Below are positions 11,570-23,364 of a stretch of 64,000 nucleotides of DNA, piece after piece. The notes under the pieces were generated by a model that searched no databases, was not told the DNA's origin, and saw only the letters and a list, made by a program, of their open reading frames with translations. The stretch comes from Apoderus coryli (Eukaryota > Arthropoda > Insecta > Coleoptera > Attelabidae): the NCBI GenBank assembly GCA_911728435.2, contig OU452201.1:14384001-14448000 (forward strand), in the 5' to 3' direction. Numbering within the stretch: the first letter of the stretch is position 1; every line of letters starts with the position of its first letter. The position numbers and the translations under genes are program-made.

Positions 11570-14500
11570 AAAATATTGGTTAAGTGGTAAGAGTTTTTCT
11601 CAATTACTCAACGCCAAAGTTTCTACTCATCGATTATTACATAATATAAGTAGACAAAATATTTAAAGAAATAGTTATTATTTTAACCAGAAGGTATTGT
11701 GGTAATTTTATACATCCCTAATAAACATGAAAATTAAATTTACACTATACCTATAATAGATTTAAGAGCTTTAAGGTCACGACATTTAACAGCTTGTTAA
11801 AAGATCAAAGGAGGAGGAGACAATGAAATTTAAAAATAAAACGTAAGAGTTGCCCAAAAAAAAATAATCCTCAAGTGTTCTTTGTATAGCCGGTATTCGT
11901 TAAAGTAGACCTGGTTAAATGTGTTAGAGTAGAATTATTATTCTCTAAATCTACTCTTCTGTATAAGTACTCTAAGCTATTAACTGTGAAATAATGATCA
12001 AAGATAATGATTATTTTATTTTTAAAACTAAACAAAATGCTTTAAGCGCTTGATATTTTGGCAACTATGTAGGTATAACTAGAAGTATGAAGTGAGTTCC
12101 AAAAAGTCGAAAACTAACAGAATCCGCATGTGGCGTCTGTGATCATTCGAGTTATGATTTGGTTTTAATTTAACCTTCCCTGAGATTACCAAATGCTACT
12201 GTGTTATGTCATCTTCCTTTGAAAATTTGCCAGCTTACGCTCTGTTCACAAGTTGTCATGAGGTTTACATATATATGCATACCTAATACCGCGGTGTTCT
12301 TAATTGATAATTTGGCATTATACATTATACTACATGCACTAATTACTGGGTTTAAGTACATATCTAGATGGAAGCATCATTATGATAGGTAAACTAATCT
12401 ATCACAAATCGCTAGATTGCAAAGCGTTGCCATATAGATGTCGATTCAGTAAAATTGAATTAAATATATTTACAACAAATTAGTTGTTAAGGGGTTCCGT
12501 TCTTTGACCCTAGCTTATACAAATACAAAAACACAATAATGTGATATTTACTTACACCACCGTAGAAAATCATTCCAATATCTTTCGACCGTGATTATTT
12601 CTATATGCACACATATAACGGCATCGGACGGACGGAACGGACGGTGCTCTACGGATTTTTTAATATCGTCGGAAGAAGCAAAGGTCAGTTTGCGAATATG
12701 ACTTCGAGAAAAAGTGGATTTTCAAAAACAAAGGAAATGTAAACGAGTGTGGATATATGGAATACTACCCAATAAGTTCTTGCAAATCAGGGAATAGTTC
12801 AAATATAAATTATTTCACTTCTCCAGAAGGCCCTATCGATTGGCAGTTACGTTCGGGGTGGGATATACAAAATTATTTAAAAATTATTTATACATACCAA
12901 TGCATACAATACATTTTACACACAACAAATAATTTTGTAATAAACTTTCTTGCTTCTCCTATTTGCTCTGATATTTCCCGCCATATGTTTTTCTTTCTTT
13001 ACTGGTTACTGTATCATACCTATCACTTAAGACATATGTTTATTTGTAATTTTGAACTCGTAATATCAAATGTTTGTGAAAACTCAATTTTCTGCCTATG
13101 TTTATCCTTATTACCCATCTATATCACAAGATATGTACAATTTTCCGCTCTTTGAACTTTCGACCTCAAAAATATAGAGTTCTATTTGAAAAAACGGACT
13201 CGACCTCAAAAAGACCTTCAAAGTCACAATCAACGTCACACAGTAATAGCTCGAAAAGAGTTCTAAATATTTTATTTAAAAAAAGTTTTCGCTAGTTTTC
13301 AAGTTAGTTTGCCATACCCTGAACACGTAGTATTGTAGTTCTAAGGAAATACATGCAAAAAGGAATAAAGCATTTATTATAACAAGAGGGTGAATATTTG
13401 AATATGCCCCAAATAAAAATACAGATACACCCAATATAAATTTATTATTAATCAACTACAATATGTAATTGGTATGTTACTCTCTATATATTGACCTCGC
13501 GCGTTCTGCCTCGCCTGTCCTGACACAAAGTGGATAATATAGGCGATGCCTCTGGATAACATTTATTACTTTCCCGCACAGGCAAAGTATTGTGAATGCG
13601 CTAAAAAAAAATGAGATAAAGTGATATAACCATTTTGAAGTTTCCTGAGTCGATTAAGACCATTTCCAGATGGAAGTCTGTCTGTCTGTTTGTATGTATG
13701 TGTGTCTACCACGATAGCGTCCAAACGCTTTAAGCAATTGAGCTAAATTTTGGTATATGAGTTATACTATTCAGAAAAATTAGTATTAGGCATATTAAAA
13801 TTAGTATGAAAATAATTTAGTGGACTCTATTAAAATTCTATTCTCCTTTTTATCATTCGACGTGGATGTTATTAAAGTAAATAGCGAAATTTGCGATGAC
13901 ATATTTTACTGAAGTTCTAACCTATTATTATTATTTGGATATGAATCATATGACTGACAAGTATTCGAAGCGCTTTAATAAATAAAAATGATCACGAGAA
14001 ATTATTAAATATTGAGTCGATCTTGGACACACTTCAAAAATGTTACTCCATTGCGATATGAATGTGACGTTTAGTTTATTTTTTAAACTGTTACTTTCAT
14101 ATCAAATATCCATAAAGTATAGGTACCATGCCATGCCAATACGTATTAAATATTTCAGTGATTTGGTTTATTTAGTAATGCATCAAAAGTATAACTTATA
14201 CATGATAATAAAGAATATACGGAAAAATAGCGGCATACGAGTATTTATTTTGGCTTTTGTTTCACGGTTATATAGAAACATGAATAATTTGGAAAAATAA
14301 TTGAGCCATGCATCTTTCTTAGACACGAATCGTCATCTTTAATGGTCAGGTGAGACTTGTGCAAATTTTACTTCGCTATTCATTACTGCATAAGACCGAT
14401 TACACTGAAAAAATATATTTTCGTGCAAATAAAAATTGAGTTAATTTAAATAAATATTGCCAAACAAGTGTTTGTTCGCATGAAAATCATGATATATTCG

Positions 14501-15585
14501 GTTTTTTTAAATGTAAACAAGCATTTATTTGATTTAATTCACATAAAGAACATGCTGGAAAATTAGATTATGCCAAACAAGTTTCGGATCCACAGGCTCC
14601 ATCAACAGTGGCTTACAATAGCAATAAACTAATTACTAAATGTACAATTTTTACTTTGTTACTATTTCACGGAAATTCTTCGTTATCTTTGAGCTTTAGA
14701 GTTTTTTTATATTGTACATTGATTTTGTACTGTCTATTCTATATTATGTACCTAACTAAATAAATATCAAGAAAGCTTAACCTAAAAAGCCATCACCTAT
14801 ACGCAATATATTTTTCTAACCTAATCCATCCTCACATTTCATTTTGGATTTAATGCAAGGCTGGCTCGGACAGGACATAATGTGGTATGCACAGAGAAAG
14901 AGAGACAGCAGCCAGAACGTAAAACACCCGTACCTACGCTGCATACCAGGGATAGAGCAAGCAAAGAGTAATAAATATTTTTTGAAATTTATTGTTTGAC
15001 AGAAACGAAGCTAAACGTATTTTACACTGCAAAATACAGACAACAAACGGCATAAAAAAATATTTTCAAATTTCAAATACCAAACCATATTTTCTCTACG
15101 CCTATTAACAGGGGCGTATCTAATAACAAGTAAATTAAAAAAACAAATTTAGCAAATATGAAAATGCGTCAGCTCCTCAAAAAAAGAAAAAATATTATTA
15201 TGTTATAAATAATTATCATACATATTTTGGGATCCCTTGTTCCCATCATCAGTGGTTTAATACTTCAATGAAAGGTCTTACAAGTGATTTCAAAATCACA
15301 ATAAACCCCTAATTAGATAACAATAATTTAGTTTCTCTCCACCATTTGATATGTAAGATCAAAAATTACTATTTTTTTAATGCAATATTTATAATGAACA
15401 CGTTTTCACTTTACTTTTGGTTTGATTTTTGCAAATTTCCACCTTTAATTTAACAAACAATTTTTTTTTTCTAGCAATGTCAACACTAACAACAGTTTAT
15501 CCCAAAAGAGCAGACCGACAATTATAATTAAGATTATCTGATAAAATTCCACCAATAACTTAAAAAAACTACCTCCTAACGATAT
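11570..15585. other. AT-rich intergenic DNA
   Basis: No supported gene. The largest open frame (12757-13155, +) encodes a Tyr/Ile/Phe-rich sequence with no recognisable domain and is probably chance. A GTCTGTCTGT-type simple run lies at 13677-13700. TACACTGAAAAAATAT at about 14401 resembles the start of the repeat at 26742. TGGTATGCA and TGCATACCA face each other across about 50 bases near 14893-14948. Confidence 0.5.
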
Positions 15586-15587
15586 CT

Positions 15588-15640
15588 AGGTATTCGTGCG
15601 TGCTCACACTAGATCTCGCCAAAAACATCAGGTTAATTAA
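15588..15640 (+). repeat. Dispersed repeat, copy 1 (partner at 33.9 kb)
   Basis: TGCTCACACTAGATCTCGCC here matches TGCTCACACTAGATGTCGCC at about 33910-33930. Similarity runs on through AAAACATCAGGTT versus ACCAACAGGTTGTC. The source element was not identified. Confidence 0.5.
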
Positions 15641-15644
15641 GTTT

Positions 15645-18050
15645 TTCCCGTTTTGGCTAAACATATACTCATTTTTCAATTCATATTATACATACAGTAC
15701 CTAGTTCAGGTTCAGGAGAAAATGTAAATATCCTAGATTCTTATTCAGAAAGTACAAAGCAACCATACTGAATAACATTAGAATAAACAGATATGATCAA
15801 GATATAAATTCCTGCATCAAGAGCACGAGTTTATATTCACATTGAGATTGACGACAAACTATTGGGGTATTAAAATTATGTTGTGATGATATTATATGAA
15901 AATATAAAGTTATTCTTTCCAATATGTCATTCATGTTTATGCATAGCCTGTATCAAAAAGAATCAGGTATCTATAAACCCTTTACCTACACAACAAACCG
16001 CTTTCATTGAAATACAGTAAAATACCAAATCGTATCCCTATACGCCACAATAATAATATATCAATAGGATTATGAATATTCAATTATATTCTATTTATCT
16101 ATCTATGCGATCACCACCGCCCATTTTGGTAAATTTTAAGTGATCTTTAATTAACGACCACTTACATTGACGTTTTCAACTATTTACCACCATTATGTTC
16201 TATTATTATGCAACATAGATTTCGAAATAGGCAACGTTTATATAATTGCAGCAGCATACCGTTACTATAATTTTCGTTCGAATAGTGGATAGAGTCTGAA
16301 TGAGAGGGGTAAAGAGTATGAGATCGCTTTGGAAATTATTAACGTAATAAATTTTCCCTTTAACTGTCAATGCTCAAATATCAAATCGAAATAGATAGTT
16401 ACATAGAGTGTTTAAATTCACAGAGAATGTAGGTATTAATGGGTAGAGGCGGAAGGCAATAGAGAAAATACCATTTCTCATGAATTGTCAAGATATTCAC
16501 ATAATAATTTTTTTTTCACTGTTGATGGTTTCGAAATTTAGTTACTTGATGGAAATTCATATTAAATGTACCTATAAGGAACTAGGAATACTTACTAAAT
16601 TTTCATTCGTACAGCGTTATTCTCGTAAAACAAAACGTGTATAAAAAATTGTTAATTTATTTCTTAGACGGAACCTAATTGAATCAGCTTTGTACACGTA
16701 AGAACGTTGTTCATGATTTTATACATTTCTAAGCTGAATGATGTTATTTTACTGTAGAAAATTTTCTCACATAAATACATTAGAGTTCTGCTGTGATCGT
16801 AATAAGTAGTTTATTATCGAGTTATAAGATTTAAATTTGCTCTTCTCTAATTTCGTTTATTATTTGTCCTGCATTTTCAAACAAACTAAAATGAAAAGCA
16901 TGTAACCCTATTTTTTAAATTCTATCCAGGATTTCCCTTCGGGAATAATTTAAATATTCAAAATTCGATGAAATATACCGATTTCGAGGGGTTTTCTCAA
17001 CGATTGGAGCCAGACCGAGAAAATATGTTTATGCAGTTCCGATAGGATATGAAGTATAATATGTGTTCATTTAAACATGATCCCATATAATATTATTTTA
17101 TGTTGGCATTCTATGTAAACTTTGAGACATTTTGTATATATACACAATCCTTTTAATTTAATATGTTCAGAATTTAATACTATGAATAATCGAAACTGCA
17201 CAAAATAAAACCGATATTGATTTAGTTATTCGTTTGCTACCCTAAACAAGTTTGAACAATTTCTGAGGTATTACCATGAGACCCAATGCTAGCATAAATA
17301 GTTGATAAAACTTTTATTTTCATATTAGGACTTTTTACACAAATGAGACCGTGTTTTGACAAGCACAAGATGTAGTAGTTTTTTCCAAAAGAGGTACAGT
17401 TTTTAATTGTGCTTCAGTTACACCCATTGAAAGTATTGTTACTTTTTAAAGAACAGAATTTAAAACAGAAATTGGACTGTTAAATTTTTTGGTAACAAAC
17501 ACTAACAAACAACTTGTTGTTTGACCAGATTTAAGTTTTTTTGTAAAAACCACAAAAATGAAAATTACTTAAAAACTGAGGAATCTCACCCTTTGTTATA
17601 TAATTTTTTTTCGCAAAAAATGACCTCTTCTATCACATTCTTTAGTTTGGTCCATATACCTTTCATCCTATAAATCGGATAGTCATTTTGTTGAAAGTTT
17701 CACTAATCCCTTCGTTACTGTATACCAGTGTGGAGCACTACATACGTCTCTGATGACCAAACAAAACAAAATTTGTTTGCTGTAGGTGTATGTAGGTTTA
17801 CTAGTAGGAATTCCATATACAGTGCACACCAGAAAAGTGTAGCATACCAAAATTATTATTTGTAAATAGAATACCCTGCAATAAATTTATAATTATTTTT
17901 TGCTTGGATGGAATAAAGCGGTTGTTATGATTTCTGTTCTCCTAGAAATCAAACAAATATTCAAGTTTTGGAATATAAATAGCGTAAATTATAAAAACAT
18001 TGTGTTTTCAAGCAAAACTATTTCAGATTCGTCAAATATATTTATTAAAC
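15645..18050. other. AT-rich intergenic DNA
   Basis: I see no gene or organised repeat. Some TATA- and polypyrimidine-like strings occur, as expected from composition. Confidence 0.5.
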
Positions 18051-18051
18051 T

Positions 18052-18081
18052 AACTTTCCTATTTAAAATGCGACACCCTGT
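18052..18081 (-). repeat. ACAGGGTG-ended transposon terminus, copy 1
   Basis: This 30-base block ends in ACACCCTGT and matches 36082-36111 at 26 of 30 positions (shared AACTTTC, TATTTAAAAT, ACACCCTGT). Read on the minus strand it is ACAGGGTGT followed by an AT-rich subterminal stretch. The repeat of both terminus and subterminus shows a common mobile family. Confidence 0.6.
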
Positions 18082-18329
18082 TATATCACGTTTCAATTCT
18101 AACTAATATTCTCCTTAAACTGATATCATTTTTCAATGCGTGATTTTAATTACTATTTTCTAGAAGAAATATATACATTAGATATTTACACAAAAAGTGC
18201 TACAGAAATAAGGTTACCTAACTCACAAAGCTACTTTTTTGGTGAAAAACTTAAATTTGTTGCCGTTATCACAAAAAATGAGACCAGAGCGTTTCAACTG
18301 CCCTACCCTGTATGTGTTTATTTACCTAA

Positions 18330-19855
18330 CTAGTCTATATATGTGATGCTTAAGGCTAAATGTACATGTCGGGATTTGCCTTTGTGTAATGTTTAGAGCC
18401 ATTTGTTCCTTCATGTAGAGAAATTCTGGATATATAATATTTTAATTAAATGTATACCCAACCGTACAAATGATGATAATAACAATTAAGTAGGAAATAC
18501 CAAATGTACTCCAACAACAATAGATAAAATAGTCTCAGAGTTGATTACTAGAATAAATAGTTATATTTTCCACTGCTTTGATTTTATGTGATGTTTACTG
18601 GAGGTGTGCAATTGTATTTGAAACAATTTGTATACAGAGTGTACGGTACTTAAACATATTGAATATACCTACTTTCGAGAGCAGAGAAGATATCATAATT
18701 GCACATGCCCGAATTTGGTATAAACAATACAAAGTACACCTTAACGGAGATACAGAGCGACTTACATTTTCAGCTCTAACTTTTAATCCCTCTCCTATAA
18801 TGTGCTTTTATTTATGTATTATGTATATACATTTGGGTTGGCCAATGGCGACCAAACCCAAAAGGAAACTTTTAAAACTTCATTTAACGAAAGAAAATAC
18901 AACAAAATTGCCCCATCCGTGATTCAGACCGAAGCGTCCCAACTCAACCTTTCCTCCTAAACTCCCATATTTGAACAAAAAATAAAATATCTCGTAAACA
19001 AAATGCATTTTAAAAAATTAATGGAAAAATATAATATGATCAATGGTAATGATTTTATAAATAATTTTTAGCCCTTTAAAAATTCTTCGGACTCGAGGAT
19101 CTCAAAAAAATAAATTCAGTTCTAACAAGAAAATGTCACAATACCGTATTAAATAAAATTCTTCAAGTTTCAAGTTGTGCCCATTTTATACAATTACACA
19201 TAAATCTAACGTAACCTCATTTATAAAGAATTGCCAAGCAACTTTCATTTGAGTAGAGTTTCGACAACTTTGGCATCATGGAATGGGAGTCTGCTCTGCG
19301 CCAATTTATACCCTAACCCCTCTAGCCCTTACACTCTTATATATCGAGCGCTTTGTTGACTGCTTGTCTACAGTGTAAAATATATTGTATAGATGGAAGC
19401 ATATCTTGTAAGTAGGAAGTTCCGCGTCCGGATATAGGGGAAGAAAATATCGGAAGTTGGGTCATTTTAACGACAAAACACACGCGATATTTTAAAACTG
19501 AATATTTTAGCATAAAGAATTTTTGAATATTTCACATTATCGTATCACGATATACATTTTCATTTATGTATACACATTACACATACAAAGAAACCGCAAG
19601 AAAAATTTATAGACTGAAATTAAAATGATTCATATAATATTTTACTTACCTTCAAATACGAATATCTTGCTCGAAGATATAGAGGGTCAAGAAAAACCAA
19701 TTCTAGAAGCTTTAATCTGATCATTCCGCTTTGTTGTACAAATTACAATAATTAATATAATATAATACATTGACAAATACTTGTTTCCAGGCATTAACTA
19801 AGACGTTTCTCCCTTTATTGTCCTAAGATGCAATCGAGCTTTTTGTAACTCTATT
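18330..19855. other. AT-rich intergenic DNA
   Basis: No supported gene. The frame at 18578-18922 (+) has no domain. TTGGGTTGGCCAATGG at about 18834 is reminiscent of a mariner terminal repeat, but no partner was found. Confidence 0.45.
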
Positions 19856-19860
19856 AACCA

Positions 19861-19968
19861 CTGATAATGAGGCTAGAAGCTCCGAAACATGTAGGTATGG
19901 TTTGATTGAAAAGTTGTAGAGCAATCTATTAAATTTATTTTTTGGAGGTTAGACTTTCATTTCCTGCG
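19861..19968 (+). mobile_element. Short retroelement terminus with hammerhead-like stem-loop, copy 1
   Basis: CTGATAATG, an imperfect stem (GGCT/AGCT type) and CGAAACATGTAGGTATGG are followed about 35 bases later by ATTAAATTTATTTTTTGGAG and GACTTTCATTT. The same two blocks with the same spacing recur at 59000-59085. This is therefore a dispersed element rather than a chance motif. The CUGAN..stem..CGAAAC layout and the lack of coding sequence fit a Penelope-like terminal repeat or a small hammerhead-bearing retroelement. Confidence 0.6.
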
Positions 19969-19969
19969 T

Positions 19970-21425
19970 ATAATTACATAATTGTTAATAAATAGGTCAT
20001 AGTTTCGCATTGATCAATTGATTGAAGTTCGCTGCAAATAATTCGAAAAATTCCTACTGCTGTCCGCTAATTAACATAATATTATGTCGAACAACACAGC
20101 AAATAACTAATTAAAATCAAACATCGGAATTTCTCTCGTATAGCACATCTCATTATAACATTTTATTAAGCGCGCAATGTTAATAATAGTGAAATGTCAT
20201 TTACATAATAATTCACTTGTGTAGTATTTAGCCACCGCCAAATTGATGGTGGGTATTTGATTTTTTGATAATATTCATTAGTATTGTAAACAGTGAATTA
20301 GTCTAATTGATTTGATTGCAACGTTGGGGTTTACATGTGTATATTTGTATTGGTGATTGTCTCCCTATAGCATAAAGCTTTGGCGATGTTATGTTAAAGA
20401 GAATAACATGATTGGTAATATGGTTATATGAGTTTCAATCGGGATTTAAAAGAAAAGCTGATAAATGAATAGTAAAAAACAAACATTTGGAAATATATCA
20501 TAGGTGATATAGTAATTTAAAGCAGTGGACAGCGAAAAGGAGAATATCAATATGACTGCAGGCAAAATTTTCCAGCACTTGTTTTTTTTTTTCTAAAAGT
20601 GAAATTCAGGTTGATTTATTCTACGTCAATAGTGTCAATATTTGATGGCGAAAAACCCCATACTGTCATTTCAGGTTTTCCAATGTTTAGAGTTTGGAAA
20701 AATGTGGGTAGCCATAAATGTTTGCTGCTTTTGTGCTTGGATACCGAGATAGGAAGAAGAGCGTGACTACTCACGTGTGACTCGTCTATCTGGGAAATTT
20801 ATTCAAGCTGCATATCTTGTGATATAAAAACGCGCTTTCTGTGTAAAGCATTTGTAAGAATCAATAATTCTCATTAGGCGCTGCTCACCAACTTTTTCAC
20901 CGGAATTAGTAATTACGCACTATTGCCCAAATAAAACAGGTCAAGCATACACAGACAACCACAGACCAGGAGTGGCGCAAGAGCTGTAGCAAACAATCTG
21001 GCTTCCCCAATGGAATTGAACCTAAAGCTGCAATTCGTATTAGATACATTTCAAGAACATGTTCTATTCGTATGAAATTGTTTTTAGCCAGTTGCGTTGC
21101 AGAAAATATGTTGACTGCCACATATCGATTAAAATTAACTAAGACCGTGCATACAAAGCGACTTCAAATTTGATTTCCTAAAATGTGGATTGTGTCATTT
21201 AAAACAAAATAAGATCTATGAAAAAAGTAGTCCATATTGTAGTGGAGTTTTTTTATTATTATGATAATTAATAAACTCTGAATTAAACCAGTCTCTTCCT
21301 GATAGAGATCTGTTTTCTATATCGTTGACCATAGGAAAGCATTCCAAGGGGTTATTAAAGACTGCTAAACATAGAAAAATAGTCTGCAGAAAACACATCT
21401 GTTAGTATACTGACTGATCTAAAGA
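19970..21425. other. AT-rich intergenic DNA
   Basis: No gene was recognised. GATATAAAAACGCGC at about 20820 looks like a TATA box, but nothing coding follows it. The minus frames at 20906-21121 and 21216-21398 show no domain. Confidence 0.45.
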
Positions 21426-21429
21426 AATA

Positions 21430-21512
21430 GGATAATTGCCATAGGGGATGCGACTCGAACTACTGAATCCATTGGCAATAGTCTGACAATATTCCACTAC
21501 ACTACAACAATC
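21430..21512 (-). repeat. tRNA-derived SINE head
   Basis: Read on the minus strand, the segment has TAGTGTAGTGG (21494-21504), close to the Pol III A box, and GTTCGAGTC (21452-21460), matching the B box GWTCRANNC. They are about 34 bases apart, as in a tRNA. The arms do not fold into a full cloverleaf, so it is not a functional tRNA gene. A tRNA-derived SINE is most likely. Its 3' end and target duplication were not resolved. Confidence 0.5.
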
Positions 21513-21514
21513 AT

Positions 21515-23125
21515 CCACAAAAGATTTATTTAGGTCCAAATGAAGTAGGGCTGAATAAGGACCGAAACGACTTTGCTAAAATCTACAATATCCTTTCTAT
21601 TACTAATATGGATTTATTTTTTATTTTATTAATACTGCCAACATATACTCTTACCATAGATAACCATAATTTCGTTCCCATTTCGTGGCATCAGCCTTAA
21701 AATCCTTAACATTATAAATAAATAATTGACTTACAGTAAATAATTAGCAACACAAAATAAGCAGTCACCTTGTCGCCGAGTGTTAGAATGATCATTCAAT
21801 GGAATATGAAATTATATCTAGAAATCAAAGTCTAATATATTATACAAATCGTCCATTTTTATTATATATAGGTATTGCGGATATATTTCAGGTAGTAAAA
21901 TATTATAATTTAACATCCTTAGCGGACGAGCAACAGTTGCTACATATGTTTAACCCCAAAAATCGTAAAGATGCTGTCTCTAAAATAAATACTTTATAAA
22001 TCTTCATATTTTTGTTCTTATACAATCCTCTTTTAGAAAAGGAAGTTAAATCAATTTTTAAAATTTAATAAGAAACCAAGTAGAACACAGACGTCACAAC
22101 ATAAGGAATTTCTTCTTCGTATAATATACGTATTAGAGAAGTTATTAAATTTCACGTCTGCAACAAACGTTTAGGTTTTTTCCAACTACACTGCTGTGAA
22201 CAGCAGCTAAAAAGTCTGGATCTCAGAAACGGGATATAACCTGTACAAACAGGAAGAACCGTTTCGATTACCCTTTTTATCTATGTTGTTTTATTTCCAT
22301 ACAAGAAATTTTATGAACGGGTATATGAACATTAGTGTGATTTATTTGTTTTTCTTTATTATTTATTATTAAATAAAATATTGATTTATGAGTCATATAA
22401 ATTCTTGTATTCTTGTACCAATGAAAACTTTAAAACAAAATGCTGTTCCTGAAAATATATGATTTATTATTACGTTGTATGAAAGAAATCTGATTGAGTG
22501 AATAATTAGGAACTATTTTCGATGTAGAAAAAATGATGAAAAAAGTTGTATAGGAGGCCCAGAATTTTACATATTTACTGGATAATCTCTCTAAGCTCTA
22601 AGTGTCAGTTTTATAATATTCAGTCAACAACAAATTAAAAGAAAATAATCGGTCAAGTTTCAAAAATTGCATCACAATAGTTGATGGCTTATATTATACG
22701 CTCGGTTAAAGTTAAAGTACTGGTGTGTTTTACGGTATGTAAATCTATTTATCGTTCAATTTTTTTTCTTAAATGTATGTTGATTATTACATAATTCTAA
22801 TAATTTCTCGAATACCATTTATACTTGACCGCTTCAGTTTACCGCTCTTTTTTCACATGATATCAATGGCCTTTCTAACAACCTACTAAAAGGTATAAAT
22901 GTTAATGTAATAATGTTATTTAAATTTACATATTGCAGGAATGATTTTTTATCGCACAATCATCGCTTTGACGTCAACTATAAAGACCAAGGAGACTTTT
23001 CAAAATTTTATTTGAAAACAAAATATACGCGAAAATATATATCTACTGGTAATCGAACCCTTTAAAAAATTATTTTTTACACCGATAGCCTCCAGAAACG
23101 ACAGTAGGTATTTGTGAAATCTGAT
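21515..23125. other. AT-rich intergenic DNA
   Basis: No gene was recognised. The short plus frame at 21799-21999 has no domain or splice context. Confidence 0.5.
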
Positions 23126-23129
23126 GTTT

Positions 23130-23360
23130 TTAAGAAAAATGTATCCAAATAACTTAGCGCATTTTTAACTTATAGCGAATACAGACACGCACATGCGGAC
23201 GGACAAACACAAACATTTCTAAAAACATGATATTCGTAATCAGGGAATCTCAAAACGTGTATGATTTCCATCACAACAGCCATATCGAATTTTGGACCTG
23301 ATCGCATAACTTCCCTCTATACTATGTATACTAGTATAGTGGTGCGGGGGTTAAAAACAA
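23130..23360 (+). repeat. Dispersed repeat, copy 1 (partner at 56.9 kb)
   Basis: ATATTCGTAATCAGGGAATC, then CAAAACGTG and ATTTCCATCA, recur as ATATTCGTAATCAAGGAAGC, CAAATGTG and ATTTCCATCA at 56980-57025. The downstream stretch holds ACTATGTATACTAGTATAGT (23318-23340), a strong inverted repeat. The element type was not determined. Confidence 0.5.
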
Positions 23361-23364
23361 AAGA

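Noticed and set aside
12757..13155. Longest plus-strand frame of the first 25 kb (132 codons)
   Set aside because: Composition is Tyr/Ile/Phe/Leu-rich as AT-rich random frames are; no domain, promoter or splice context.
18834..18870. Mariner-like terminal repeat (TTGGGTTGGCCAA)
   Set aside because: Only a short match and no inverted partner or transposase nearby.
20815..21121. TATA-like GATATAAAAACGCGC as a promoter
   Set aside because: No coding frame or RNA gene follows in the right orientation; isolated TATA strings are expected in this composition.
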